Below are positions 1 through 6,327 of a stretch of 7,991 bases of DNA, piece after piece. Source of the stretch: Oscillospiraceae bacterium. GTDB taxonomy: Bacteria > Bacillota > Clostridia > Oscillospirales > Ruminococcaceae. The notes under the pieces are model-generated. The model saw only the letters and a list, made by a program, of their open reading frames with translations, was not told the DNA's origin and made no database searches. A program made the translations under genes and the position numbers. Location of the stretch: NCBI GenBank assembly GCA_003453215.1, contig DMMB01000005.1:5883-13873 (forward strand), in the 5' to 3' direction. Numbering within the stretch: the stretch's first letter is position 1; every line of letters starts with the position of its first letter.

Positions 1-134
1 TCGCCGATCATGGAATAGCGCTTGAGCACCAGGCTGACCCCCAAAAGCGCCGAGCAGAGCGCCACCAGTGTGCCGGCAATAAGCGCCCGCTGGATGAATG
101 GGTAAGAAAACAGCCCCAAAAGAAGATCACTCAT
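1..134 (-). CDS. znuB: ZnuB-type metal ABC transporter permease, N-terminal fragment
   Basis: This is the first 44 codons of an integral membrane permease; the rest lies beyond the left edge. It would form the membrane channel for a zinc (or manganese) importer powered by the ATPase encoded just before it. The start is the ATG at 134-132, which overlaps the ATPase stop by 8 bases (ATGAGTGA). The visible protein has a short N-terminal stretch, then a hydrophobic helix at about residues 17-36, then LVLKRYSMIGD. That arrangement (first membrane helix, then a KRxSxxGD segment) is typical of the ZnuB/MntB/ABC-3 permease family. The family call is firm given the ATPase and Fur-type regulator in the same operon; zinc over manganese is inference. 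No separate promoter is visible, so expression should depend on the upstream genes. Confidence 0.85.
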   Translation of the reverse strand, partial: MSDLLLGLFSYPFIQRALIAGTLVALCSALLGVSLVLKRYSMIG

Positions 135-828
135 GGTTTTCCCCTCCCATCAACCGGCGATAAAGGGGACTGTGCCGGTATTCTTCCGCAGTGCCGTCAA
201 AGTGCTCCGCCCCCAGGTGCAGAATGCGGCTGGCGTGGCGCAGGGCCTCCGGCACATCGTGGGTGACCATGATGACGGTGACGCCCTGTTCATGGTTTAG
301 TTTATCCACCACCTCATACAGCTCATTGGTAACGGTGGGGTCCAGCCCGGTAAAGGGTTCATCCATCAGGAGCAGACGGCCGGCGGCGCACAGGGCCCGC
401 GCCAGCAGAACCCGCTGCTGCTGCCCGCCGGAAAGCTCCCGGTAACAGCGATTTGCCAGGTCTTCCGCCCCCAGCAGGCGCAGTTTGCTAAGGGCCGTTT
501 CACGGTCGGCGTGGGTGTAAAAGGGCGCAAGGCCTTTGGCGGCCAGCAGCCCGCTGAGAACAACCTCCATGACCGAAGCAGGAAAATCCCGTTGAATGGG
601 CGTTTGCTGGGGCAGATAGCCGATCTGGGAGGGCGGCAGGTGAAAATGGATATGCCCGCCGGTGGGGCGAATAAGCCCGAGAATCCCTTTCAGCAGGGTG
701 GATTTTCCCGCACCGTTTTCGCCTACGATGGCAAGGTAATCCCCTTCCTGCACCGAAAGTTCCAGATGGGAGAGAACGCATTTGCCCTCGTACCCCAGCG
801 AAAGATCACAACATTGAATCAGGGTCAT
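127..828 (-). CDS. znuC: ZnuC-type metal ABC transporter ATP-binding protein
   Basis: A 233-residue cytoplasmic ATPase that would hydrolyse ATP to drive metal import through the ZnuB-type permease. All nucleotide-binding motifs are present: Walker A GENGAGKST (Lys42), a Q-loop in YLPQQ (Gln74/75), the signature LSGGQQQ (132-138), Walker B LLLMDEP (Asp156, Glu157) and the switch histidine in VTHD (His190). The length fits ZnuC/AdcC/MntB-type subunits, which run about 230-250 residues. I chose the ATG at 828 because AAAGGAGG lies 7 bases upstream and the domain begins directly after it. An in-frame ATG at 861 adds 11 residues that lie inside the regulator gene and have no family counterpart. 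The start overlaps the regulator stop by 4 bases (ATGA), indicating translational coupling. Zinc is preferred because of the Fur/Zur partner; manganese is possible. Confidence 0.9.
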   Translation of the reverse strand: MTLIQCCDLSLGYEGKCVLSHLELSVQEGDYLAIVGENGAGKSTLLKGILGLIRPTGGHIHFHLPPSQIGYLPQQTPIQRDFPASVMEVVLSGLLAAKGLAPFYTHADRETALSKLRLLGAEDLANRCYRELSGGQQQRVLLARALCAAGRLLLMDEPFTGLDPTVTNELYEVVDKLNHEQGVTVIMVTHDVPEALRHASRILHLGAEHFDGTAEEYRHSPLYRRLMGGENHE

Positions 829-1235
829 GGATGGGCCTCCTTTTGGGCACAGGCAGCGCATACCCCATACAGAATAGTATTTTTATAATCCACGATGAAT
901 CCATGGTGCTCCCGGATGTGCTCGGAAAGGCTTTGCAGCTGGCTGCAATCCAGATGGAACAGCCGCCCGCAGCGTTCGCACACCATATGGGGATGCAGGT
1001 GGCAATCGTGGTGATCGCCGGTATATTGGTAGCAGGCGGCAGCCCCCTCTGCAGGGGTAAAGCGGCGCACCTGCCCGGCGGCCGTCAGCCGCTCCAGGTG
1101 GCGGTAAACGGTGGCCTTGCTGACTTTTTGCTCCTGCAGAATGGCACAAAGGGCCTCGGCGGTGACGGGGCCGGCCAGCGTCTGCAGCGTTTTTAGGATT
1201 AAAGCACCCTGGCGGGTTTGATAGTTTTCTTTCAC
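825..1235 (-). CDS. Fur-family metal-responsive repressor, probably Zur
   Basis: A 136-residue winged-helix repressor of the Fur/Zur/PerR family, expected to bind DNA as a metal-loaded dimer. Residues 1-70 form the DNA-binding domain, with the recognition helix around VSKATVYRHLERL (38-50). The C-terminal half carries the metal sites: a His/Cys-rich run (His75, His76, Cys78, His79, His81, His83) and two CxxC pairs, CERC (Cys86, Cys89) and CAAC (Cys126, Cys129), which should hold the structural zinc. The start is GTG at 1235-1233, with GGGAGG 7 bases upstream. It is the first gene of a tight operon with ZnuC- and ZnuB-type genes, so Zur is the most likely identity, but metal specificity cannot be read with certainty and Fur or Mn-sensing variants remain possible. 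A palindrome beside its promoter suggests autorepression. Confidence 0.88.
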   Translation of the reverse strand: MKENYQTRQGALILKTLQTLAGPVTAEALCAILQEQKVSKATVYRHLERLTAAGQVRRFTPAEGAAACYQYTGDHHDCHLHPHMVCERCGRLFHLDCSQLQSLSEHIREHHGFIVDYKNTILYGVCAACAQKEAHP

Positions 1236-1261
1236 AGGGGTTCCTCCCGTCGGAGAACTGA

Positions 1262-1284
1262 AATTTGAAACTCGCTCTCAAATT
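1262..1284. promoter_or_regulatory. Candidate operator of the Fur/Zur-type repressor
   Basis: Inverted repeat AATTTGA-N9-TCAAATT: seven perfect pairs in each arm, with one further matching A pair just inside (arms AATTTGAGAGC and AATTTGAAACT share 8 of 11 positions). It starts at the expected +1 of the repressor operon promoter (about 8 bases after the -10) and lies before the ribosome binding site, a standard place for a repressor. The core TGAGAGC-G-AGTTTCA has the 7-1-7 spacing of Fur-family boxes and resembles TGAnAAT-N-ATTnTCA only partly. Assignment to the adjacent repressor is inference from position and symmetry. Confidence 0.55.
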
Positions 1285-1290
1285 AGTGCT

Positions 1291-1319
1291 ATTGTAATGC
1301 AGGGGGAGGGATTTGTCAA
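1291..1319 (-). promoter_or_regulatory. Sigma-A promoter of the zur-znuC-znuB operon
   Basis: A perfect -35 TTGACA (1319-1314) is followed by a 17-bp spacer and a -10 of TACAAT (1296-1291), one mismatch from consensus. Transcription should start near 1284, leaving a leader of about 50 nt before the GTG start at 1235. The -35 box begins 6 bases after the T-tract of the preceding gene's terminator, so the two transcription units are packed very closely. Confidence 0.8.
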
Positions 1320-1325
1320 GCACCG

Positions 1326-1354
1326 AAAAAGAGGAGCCGGGCGGCTCCTCTTTT
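1326..1354 (-). terminator. Intrinsic terminator after the 322-residue membrane protein gene
   Basis: A 12-bp perfect stem, AAAAGAGGAGCC / GGCTCCTCTTTT (1327-1338 and 1343-1354), with a 4-base loop. On the minus strand it is followed by a run of five T (1330-1326). It lies 16 bases after the stop codon of the minus-strand gene ending at 1370. The A/T ends make the stem symmetrical, so it could also stop transcription on the plus strand. Confidence 0.9.
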
Positions 1355-1369
1355 GGAAGGGGATTCAGT

Positions 1370-2338
1370 TTAGAACAGGATCGGGAAAATCTCGGAAAGC
1401 GCCAGCCCTGCCGCAAAGGAAAGCACATTGGCAGCGATGGCATAGACGGCGGCATTGTGGCGCACTGCCTCTTCCTTGTGGTCGGTGCCGGGCAGCAGGA
1501 AGGCGTAGACACCTGCTTCGATGCCGGTGACCGCCAGCTCCAGCAGGATGTACCAGAAGATGATGAACCCGCGGCTGTTCTCCTGCGCGCCCCAGCCCAG
1601 CAGGGCAACATTCAGCAGGCACTGGGTAATGAGATTGACCAGACCGATGAAGAGCAGTTGGCTGCGCTTACGGTATTTCCAGCCACAGGCCAGAGCCAGT
1701 TCAATGATGAGGGTGATGCACAGCCGTCCAAGGAAACCGATGATCTGCTGGCGGGTGCCATCGGCCTTATCCAGCGTGACTTCACCCACAGCGGAAGTCT
1801 CTCCGGTTCCCTCCGTGGGGATGGGGTCGCCGTTGGGATCGGTGAGGGTCGGTGCGGCGATTTCGGCGGGGGATTGGCCGCCCAGGTCCAGCGCGTAAAG
1901 GCTATCGAAGGCGTAGCGCTGGGTGATGGTGCTGCAAAGGAAGGTATCACTCTCCGGGAAATACAGCAGCAGCTTAAAGCGCTCCGGAGGGTAGTAGCCC
2001 CAGCCGGCTTCATCATCGCCGTGGCACAGCTCGAATAGGTCATCCAAGAAGTAGTAGCCGTCGGTGTCCTTGTAATCCACAAACTTTTGCCATGCGGGAT
2101 AGGCGGGATCTTCCTTGCCCGCTTCCAGCACATAGGGCAGGTCATCCTCCGGCTGGTAGACGCGGTGGGGGCCGTAGCAGTCCACCTCGGCCAGCATGGT
2201 GACATAATAGTCCTCATCCGGCATACCGGTAAAGGTAAAGCTGGCGCTGGGCTTGGGACCGGTATCGGCGAAGGCCAGGCAGCACAGCAGCAGGAGCGCG
2301 ATGAGGAATGCCAATAGGGAACGCAGGTGCTTCTTCAT
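1370..2338 (-). CDS. Uncharacterised membrane protein with signal peptide, extracytoplasmic domain and four C-terminal membrane segments
   Basis: A 322-residue protein that I cannot assign to a named family. Residues 1-24 look like a signal peptide (MKKHLRS, then a Leu/Ala-rich core, then AFA-D as a plausible signal peptidase I site). Residues 25-185 form a polar, acidic, aromatic-rich domain outside the membrane, with features such as YYVTMLAE, DGYYFLDDLFELCHGD and WGYYPPERFKLLLYFP, ending in a Pro/Gly/Thr-rich linker. Four hydrophobic segments follow at about 189-208, 214-237, 246-270 and 290-316. The start is the ATG at 2338, with AAGGAGG 7 bases upstream and the signal peptide directly after it; a longer in-frame TTG start at 2530 would run through non-coding DNA. 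It has its own candidate promoter and a strong terminator, so it is probably monocistronic. The layout would suit an envelope sensor or anchor, but that is only inference. Confidence 0.8.
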   Translation of the reverse strand: MKKHLRSLLAFLIALLLLCCLAFADTGPKPSASFTFTGMPDEDYYVTMLAEVDCYGPHRVYQPEDDLPYVLEAGKEDPAYPAWQKFVDYKDTDGYYFLDDLFELCHGDDEAGWGYYPPERFKLLLYFPESDTFLCSTITQRYAFDSLYALDLGGQSPAEIAAPTLTDPNGDPIPTEGTGETSAVGEVTLDKADGTRQQIIGFLGRLCITLIIELALACGWKYRKRSQLLFIGLVNLITQCLLNVALLGWGAQENSRGFIIFWYILLELAVTGIEAGVYAFLLPGTDHKEEAVRHNAAVYAIAANVLSFAAGLALSEIFPILF

Positions 2339-2381
2339 GGGAAATCCTCCTTGGGTGTCATTTTCTTTTTGGTGAATTCTA

Positions 2382-2416
2382 AAGTAAGGCTTCTCCTGCA
2401 AGAGAAAGCCCTCCTT
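2382..2416 (-). other. Imperfect hairpin in the leader of the membrane protein gene
   Basis: On the minus strand GGCTTTCTC (2410-2402) can pair with GAGAAGCC (2395-2388) across a 6-base loop, with one bulged base. The flanking AAGGAG and TTACTT add a few weaker pairs. It lies between the candidate promoter and the start codon, about 45-75 nt before the ATG. No T-tract follows, so it is not an intrinsic terminator. It could be a stabilising or regulatory leader structure; no known riboswitch class is recognised. Confidence 0.35.
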
Positions 2417-2423
2417 ATCCTTC

Positions 2424-2453
2424 AATATAACGAACGGCAAAGCCCATTTGCAA
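2424..2453 (-). promoter_or_regulatory. Candidate promoter of the 322-residue membrane protein gene
   Basis: TTGCAA (2453-2448) as -35 and TATATT (2429-2424) as -10, separated by 18 bp. The -10 has one mismatch, the -35 two. It would give a leader of about 80 nt. An imperfect dyad (GCCATT...AATGGGC, 2442-2460) overlaps the -35 and could be a protein-binding site. The match is moderate and the gene could also be read through from mltG. Confidence 0.45.
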
Positions 2454-2465
2454 CAATGGCTCTGT

Positions 2466-2537
2466 AAATAAAGTGCGGCATTTCTGTAAATTCCCTGCAA
2501 GGATTGCAAGAAAAGATAGAAATGCCGCAAATTATTT
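2466..2537 (-). terminator. Large nested inverted repeat after mltG, possible terminator
   Basis: Twelve-base perfect arms TGCGGCATTTCT (2474-2485) and AGAAATGCCGCA (2518-2529) enclose 32 bases, inside which a second dyad, TGCAA-GGA-TTGCA (2496-2508), can form its own hairpin. Beyond a 2-base mismatch the symmetry continues outward as AAATAA / TTATTT (2466-2471, 2532-2537). On the minus strand it begins right after the mltG stop and is followed by only a weak T-rich run (CTTTATTT). On the plus strand the tail is much richer in T (TTATTTTATTTTTT). It may end mltG transcription, act in both directions, or be a small dispersed repeat. Confidence 0.45.
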
Positions 2538-2543
2538 TATTTT

Positions 2544-3632
2544 TTAGCCGGTTACCAGCCCATTGATGCCATGCTTGGCATTCACGGTCTTGGCCTTTTC
2601 GATATTGGCGAGGTGCTGCTGGTAGGTCGTGGCATAGTAGTGGGTGTATTCCACATCGGTCACAAAGAAGTAATAGGGGGTATCATTGGGGTGCAGGGAG
2701 GCATCAAAGGCATCGGTTCCCGCATTGGCAATGGCGCCGATGGGCAGACCGTTGCGGTCGTAGGTATCGTAGGCATCCAGCACCGCCTGCGGCACATTGT
2801 CATTGTAGTAGGGCTCCACATAGTCCCAGATGAAATTATTGGTGGTGCAGCTTTGCAGCATGGGGTATTCGCTGGTATTGGAAAGGCGATTGTGGAATAC
2901 CGAGGAGACATTATACATCTCCTCCACGCTGGCGCTTTCTTTCTGCACGATGGAGGCGAAGATGACCCATTCCTCCAGGGTAAAGCCGCTGTCTTTCAGG
3001 GCTGCTTTGTTTTCTTCGGTCAGCACGCGCTTTTCAAATTCCCGCAGCTGGGTGGCAACAATATCCCGGGCGGTGGCATCGGCATAGAAGGAATAGGTTT
3101 CCGGATAGAGGAAGCCCTCCAGTATGGTCAGCTTGTTTTCATTGGAGCTCACTTCGGCCAGCCAGTCAAAGTCGTAATCGGTGGCATTGGCCGCCGCCAG
3201 ATATTCTTCCTCGGTGCACAGCCCGGCTTCGGCCGCAGCTTTGGCCATCTGGAAGGCATTCCAGCCCTCCGGCAGGGTAAGCTTCACCGTTTCCCGGTAG
3301 CTGACGGTGGAACAGAGAGCATCGATGAGTTCCTGGTAGCTGCTGCCCTTTTCCAGCGTAAAATCGCCGTACTGGTAGTGGCCGTCCCCGCCATGGGTGC
3401 GGCTGTACAGCTTAAAGAGGGTGGTGTTGCCGATGAGCCCGGCTTCTTTCAGTTCCCGGGCGATGGCGGCGGTGCCGCTGCCCTGCGCAATGGTGACATC
3501 GATGGTTTCGCCGGTCTTTTTGCCGCCGTTTATTTCGCCCTTTACGGCAAAGATACCGATGACGATGAGAAGAATGAGCACCAGCAGGATCACAAATCCG
3601 GCCCGGCGCTTTTTGTATTTTTTATTGGCCAT
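2544..3632 (-). CDS. mltG: Endolytic murein transglycosylase MltG (YceG family)
   Basis: A 362-residue membrane-anchored enzyme that cuts glycan strands in newly made peptidoglycan and is thought to set strand length. The N-terminus is basic (MANKKYKKRR), followed by one membrane helix at about 12-31; the rest is extracytoplasmic. A LysM-like region (about 40-120, with AQGSGTAAIARELKEAGLI) precedes the catalytic domain. Family motifs are clear: LEGFLYPETYSF, the catalytic segment FASIVQKESAS with the conserved Glu at about residue 232, VFHNRL, LPIGAIANAG and PYYFFVTD. Where many homologues have LQSDPTV, this one has LQSCTTN. The ATG at 3632 is chosen with AGGAG 10 bases upstream; an in-frame TTG at 3662 adds 10 residues and lacks support. 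It has its own promoter and is divergent from the recD2 block. Length is normal for the family. Confidence 0.93.
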   Translation of the reverse strand: MANKKYKKRRAGFVILLVLILLIVIGIFAVKGEINGGKKTGETIDVTIAQGSGTAAIARELKEAGLIGNTTLFKLYSRTHGGDGHYQYGDFTLEKGSSYQELIDALCSTVSYRETVKLTLPEGWNAFQMAKAAAEAGLCTEEEYLAAANATDYDFDWLAEVSSNENKLTILEGFLYPETYSFYADATARDIVATQLREFEKRVLTEENKAALKDSGFTLEEWVIFASIVQKESASVEEMYNVSSVFHNRLSNTSEYPMLQSCTTNNFIWDYVEPYYNDNVPQAVLDAYDTYDRNGLPIGAIANAGTDAFDASLHPNDTPYYFFVTDVEYTHYYATTYQQHLANIEKAKTVNAKHGINGLVTG

Positions 3633-3685
3633 AGTATAAAAACTCCTGTCTTTTTCAGTCAAATTCGTGGGGTTTCCGTCTGCTT

Positions 3686-3714
3686 ATTATAACCGCAAAC
3701 GAGGGAAAAATCAA
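3686..3714 (-). promoter_or_regulatory. Sigma-A promoter of mltG
   Basis: TTGATT (3714-3709), a 17-bp spacer and a perfect TATAAT (3691-3686). Transcription would start near 3679, about 47 nt before the mltG ATG. It lies in the 123-bp gap between mltG and the divergent plus-strand genes, for which no equally good promoter is visible. Confidence 0.75.
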
Positions 3715-3755
3715 CCGGCGGCCCGGCGGCATAGAATGGCGGGAGGTGATGGCTA

Positions 3756-4181
3756 ATGATCAAGGGAATTCTGTGGCTTTTGGTGGGATATTTGGCAGTG
3801 ATCGGGCTGGTGCGGGTGGTTGCCGGTATCGTGGATCTTCTTTGCCCGCCCCGGCCGCCCCAGGGCTGCCGGCTGTATCTGACCGTCAATGAAGACGCCG
3901 ACTACACCGAAAGCAGCCTGATAAGCTGCCACCGGCTGCTGCGCCGCGGAGAAACCGGCGGGCTGCCCTATGTGGTGCTGCTGCCGCAGGCGCCGGAAGC
4001 CGCCGAAATTTGTCGGCGGTACTGCCGCGACTGGCACATGGAGACTTTGGATTTGCCCCCCATGACAAAATGGTGTATGATAAGAAAAGACGACACAGAA
4101 AAGGAAGGGGAGCCGCAGGAGAATGGAGCAGGAATGGGAAAAGATCTCCGGAACCGTGGAGGATGTGACCTACCACAATGA
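3756..4181 (+). CDS. Small single-span membrane protein of unknown function
   Basis: A 141-residue protein that I do not recognise. Residues about 4-26 form one hydrophobic helix (ILWLLVGYLAVIGLVRVVAG), followed by a Cys-Pro-Pro-rich hinge (LLCPPRPPQGC) and a soluble part with several Cys and Arg residues (CRRYCRDW). The C-terminal 30 or so residues are polar and low in recognisable structure; part of that tail is encoded in the overlap with recD2. The start is the ATG at 3756, with GGGAGGTGAT ending 5 bases upstream, a strong ribosome binding site. The last 59 bases overlap the start of recD2 in a different frame, so the two are probably co-transcribed and possibly coupled. Function is unknown; the position suggests only co-expression with recD2 and comFC. 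Confidence 0.65.
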   Translation: MIKGILWLLVGYLAVIGLVRVVAGIVDLLCPPRPPQGCRLYLTVNEDADYTESSLISCHRLLRRGETGGLPYVVLLPQAPEAAEICRRYCRDWHMETLDLPPMTKWCMIRKDDTEKEGEPQENGAGMGKDLRNRGGCDLPQ

Positions 4182-6327
4182 GGAAAGCGGCTTTACCGTA
4201 TTGCTGGTGGATGTGGAAGGTGACCCGGTAACGGTGGTGGGCGAAGTGCCGGAAATTGCCGAGGGCGAAGAAATTACCGCGACCGGCAGTTACAGGGTGC
4301 ATGGCACCTATGGGGTGCAGTTCCGCGCGGAACTCATCGAACGCACTTTGCCTGCAACAGCCGGGGCCATTCGCCGGTATCTGGCTTCCGGCGCGGTCAA
4401 GGGCATTGGCCCGGCACTGGCGGGCCGCATGGTAGCGCGCTTTGGCGATGATACCCTTACCATCATGGAAAAGGAACCGGAGCGCCTGACCGAAGTCCGG
4501 GGCATCTCTGCCGAAAAGGCGCAAAAAATAGGGGAAGAATACCAGCGGCAGTTCGGCATCCGCAGCGTGATGAGCCTGTTGGCCTCCCTGGGGCTGCCGG
4601 CAGCCACTGCCATAAAAGCCTGGCGGCGCTGGGGCACCAATACCGCCGATGTGCTGAAAAGTGATCCCTACGCCCTCTGCTGTGAGGAGATCGGGGTGGA
4701 ATTTGAGGAAGCCGATCGCATCGCGGCGCATTTTGGCGTGGCGGGGGAAGATCCCTGCCGGTTGGGCGCGGGATTGCAGTACATCCTGCGGGTCAACAGC
4801 CGCAGCGGCCATACCTGCCTGCCCAAAGGAAAGCTGCTTTCCCTCGCGGCGGAATTTTTGCAGGCAGCACCGGAGAGCCTGGAAAATACACTGGCAAGCC
4901 TGGTGGAAGATAATACTCTGGCGGCCTATGCAGTGGGCGAAAAGGAATATATCTATCTGCAGCCGCTTTACCGGGCGGAAAGCTATGTGGCCAGCCGGGT
5001 GTGTATCGCGCTGCAGCTGCAGCCGCCCCAGCTGGAGGCGATGGAGGATGAACTGGACAAGCTGGAGCAGGCGCAGGGCATTACCTACGATCCGGTCCAG
5101 CGCCGCGCCATTGCCGCAGCGGTGCAGAGCCGCCTGTTTATCCTGACCGGCGGCCCCGGCACCGGCAAAACCACCACCCTGCGGGGGATCCTGGCACTGT
5201 TGGAACAGCGGGGAGAAAAAGTTTCGCTGGCGGCCCCCACCGGCCGTGCAGCCAAGCGCATGGCGGAAATTACCGGGCGGGAAGCCAGCACCATTCACCG
5301 GCTGCTGGAGGTAGAGCCCAAAACCGAGGTACTGACCTTTAAGCGCGGGGAAAAGAACCCCCTGCCGGCCGATGCGGTCATCGTGGATGAAATGTCGATG
5401 GTGGATACCCTGCTGATGGAACACCTGCTGCGGGGAATGCGGCTGGGCGCCCGACTTATTATGGTGGGGGATAGCGATCAGCTTCCCTCGGTTTCCGCCG
5501 GCAATGTCCTGCGGGATCTTATCCAAAGCGGGTTGGTGCCCTGCGTCCATCTGGAACGGGTATTCCGTCAGGCGGCGGAAAGCCTGATTGTGACCAATGC
5601 CCATGCCATTGTGCGGGGTGAAATGCCGGAGCTTGGCTGCCGCACCGGGGATTTCTTCTTCCTGGAGCAGCCGGATGTCTTTGCCCAGCAGCGGCTCGTG
5701 GTGGATCTTGTCAGCCGCCGTCTGCCCAAAAGTTATGGGTACGATCCGCTGCGGGAAATTCAAGTCATTACCCCGGCCAAGCAGGGCCCGCTGGGCACCC
5801 GGGAGCTGAACCGCCTGCTGCAGATGAAACTGAACCCGCCCGAACGCGGCAAAAGCGAAGCCACCCTGATGGGGCGCACGCTGCGGGAGGGCGATAAGGT
5901 CATGCAGATCCGCAATAACTACGATATTATATGGCAGCTGCCGGATGGTACCGCCGGAACCGGTATTTTTAATGGGGATATGGGCATTATTGAGATGTTG
6001 GATCCCGGCAGCAAGACCATTCAGGTGCGGTTTGAGGAAAAGCTAGCCACCTATTCGTTCGAAAACCAGGATCAGCTGGAACACGCCTATGCCGTAACGG
6101 TGCACAAAAGCCAGGGCAGCGAATTTGAAGCCGTAGTGATGCCGCTGGAACACCGCCACCCCAAACTGCATTACCGCAATCTGCTGTATACCGCGGTAAC
6201 AAGGGCCCGGCGGCTGCTGATTATGACCGGGCAAAAGGAAACAGTGTATGCCATGGTGCAGAATAACCGCCGCACCCTGCGCTACACCAACCAGAAAGAA
6301 ATGCTGCAGGAGATGTACAATGAGTGA
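4123..6327 (+). CDS. recD2: RecD2-type (YrrC) ATP-dependent 5'-3' DNA helicase, SF1B
   Basis: A 734-residue cytoplasmic helicase of the RecD2 family, which acts without RecBC in DNA repair and replication-fork maintenance. Domains in order: an N-terminal OB-like region (SGTVEDVTYHNEESGFTVLL), helix-hairpin-helix repeats at about 80-150 (VKGIGPALAGRM, VRGISAEKAQKI), then the RecA-like motor domains. Motor motifs: Walker A GGPGTGKTTT (Lys349), Walker B VIVDEMSMVD (Asp422, Glu423), VGDSDQLPSV, ITPAKQGPLGT, TVHKSQGSEFE (659-668) and YTAVTRAR (Arg694, the likely arginine finger). The length matches the family (about 730-800). The start is the ATG at 4123, just before the OB fold, with GGGGAG 10 bases upstream and a closer AGGAG that is too near to be ideal. 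It overlaps comFC by 8 bases. Confidence 0.95.
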   Translation: MEQEWEKISGTVEDVTYHNEESGFTVLLVDVEGDPVTVVGEVPEIAEGEEITATGSYRVHGTYGVQFRAELIERTLPATAGAIRRYLASGAVKGIGPALAGRMVARFGDDTLTIMEKEPERLTEVRGISAEKAQKIGEEYQRQFGIRSVMSLLASLGLPAATAIKAWRRWGTNTADVLKSDPYALCCEEIGVEFEEADRIAAHFGVAGEDPCRLGAGLQYILRVNSRSGHTCLPKGKLLSLAAEFLQAAPESLENTLASLVEDNTLAAYAVGEKEYIYLQPLYRAESYVASRVCIALQLQPPQLEAMEDELDKLEQAQGITYDPVQRRAIAAAVQSRLFILTGGPGTGKTTTLRGILALLEQRGEKVSLAAPTGRAAKRMAEITGREASTIHRLLEVEPKTEVLTFKRGEKNPLPADAVIVDEMSMVDTLLMEHLLRGMRLGARLIMVGDSDQLPSVSAGNVLRDLIQSGLVPCVHLERVFRQAAESLIVTNAHAIVRGEMPELGCRTGDFFFLEQPDVFAQQRLVVDLVSRRLPKSYGYDPLREIQVITPAKQGPLGTRELNRLLQMKLNPPERGKSEATLMGRTLREGDKVMQIRNNYDIIWQLPDGTAGTGIFNGDMGIIEMLDPGSKTIQVRFEEKLATYSFENQDQLEHAYAVTVHKSQGSEFEAVVMPLEHRHPKLHYRNLLYTAVTRARRLLIMTGQKETVYAMVQNNRRTLRYTNQKEMLQEMYNE

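Noticed and set aside
1370..2338. The membrane protein as the missing ZnuA binding protein of the zinc transporter
   Set aside because: It has four C-terminal membrane helices and lacks a His-rich loop and the bilobed binding-protein pattern; a strong terminator also separates it from the znu genes.
2339..2530. Longer N-terminus of the 322-residue membrane protein from a TTG at 2530
   Set aside because: It would place the signal peptide at residue 65 and pass through the inverted repeat and candidate promoter; the ATG at 2338 has an ideal ribosome binding site.
2571..3692. A 373-codon open frame on the plus strand, opposite mltG
   Set aside because: It covers almost all of the well-supported mltG; its composition is a Gly/Ile/Val-rich mirror of mltG codons, and no ribosome binding site was evident.
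3732..3737. TAGAAT as a -10 box for the small membrane protein gene
   Set aside because: There is no acceptable -35 at 16-18 bp, and the transcript would start on top of the ribosome binding site. The promoter for the plus-strand block remains unassigned.
3886..5763. A 625-codon open frame on the minus strand, opposite recD2
   Set aside because: It is antisense to a gene with full helicase motifs; its translation is rich in His, Gln, Gly and Pro with no domain I recognise, as expected of a mirror frame in GC-rich DNA.
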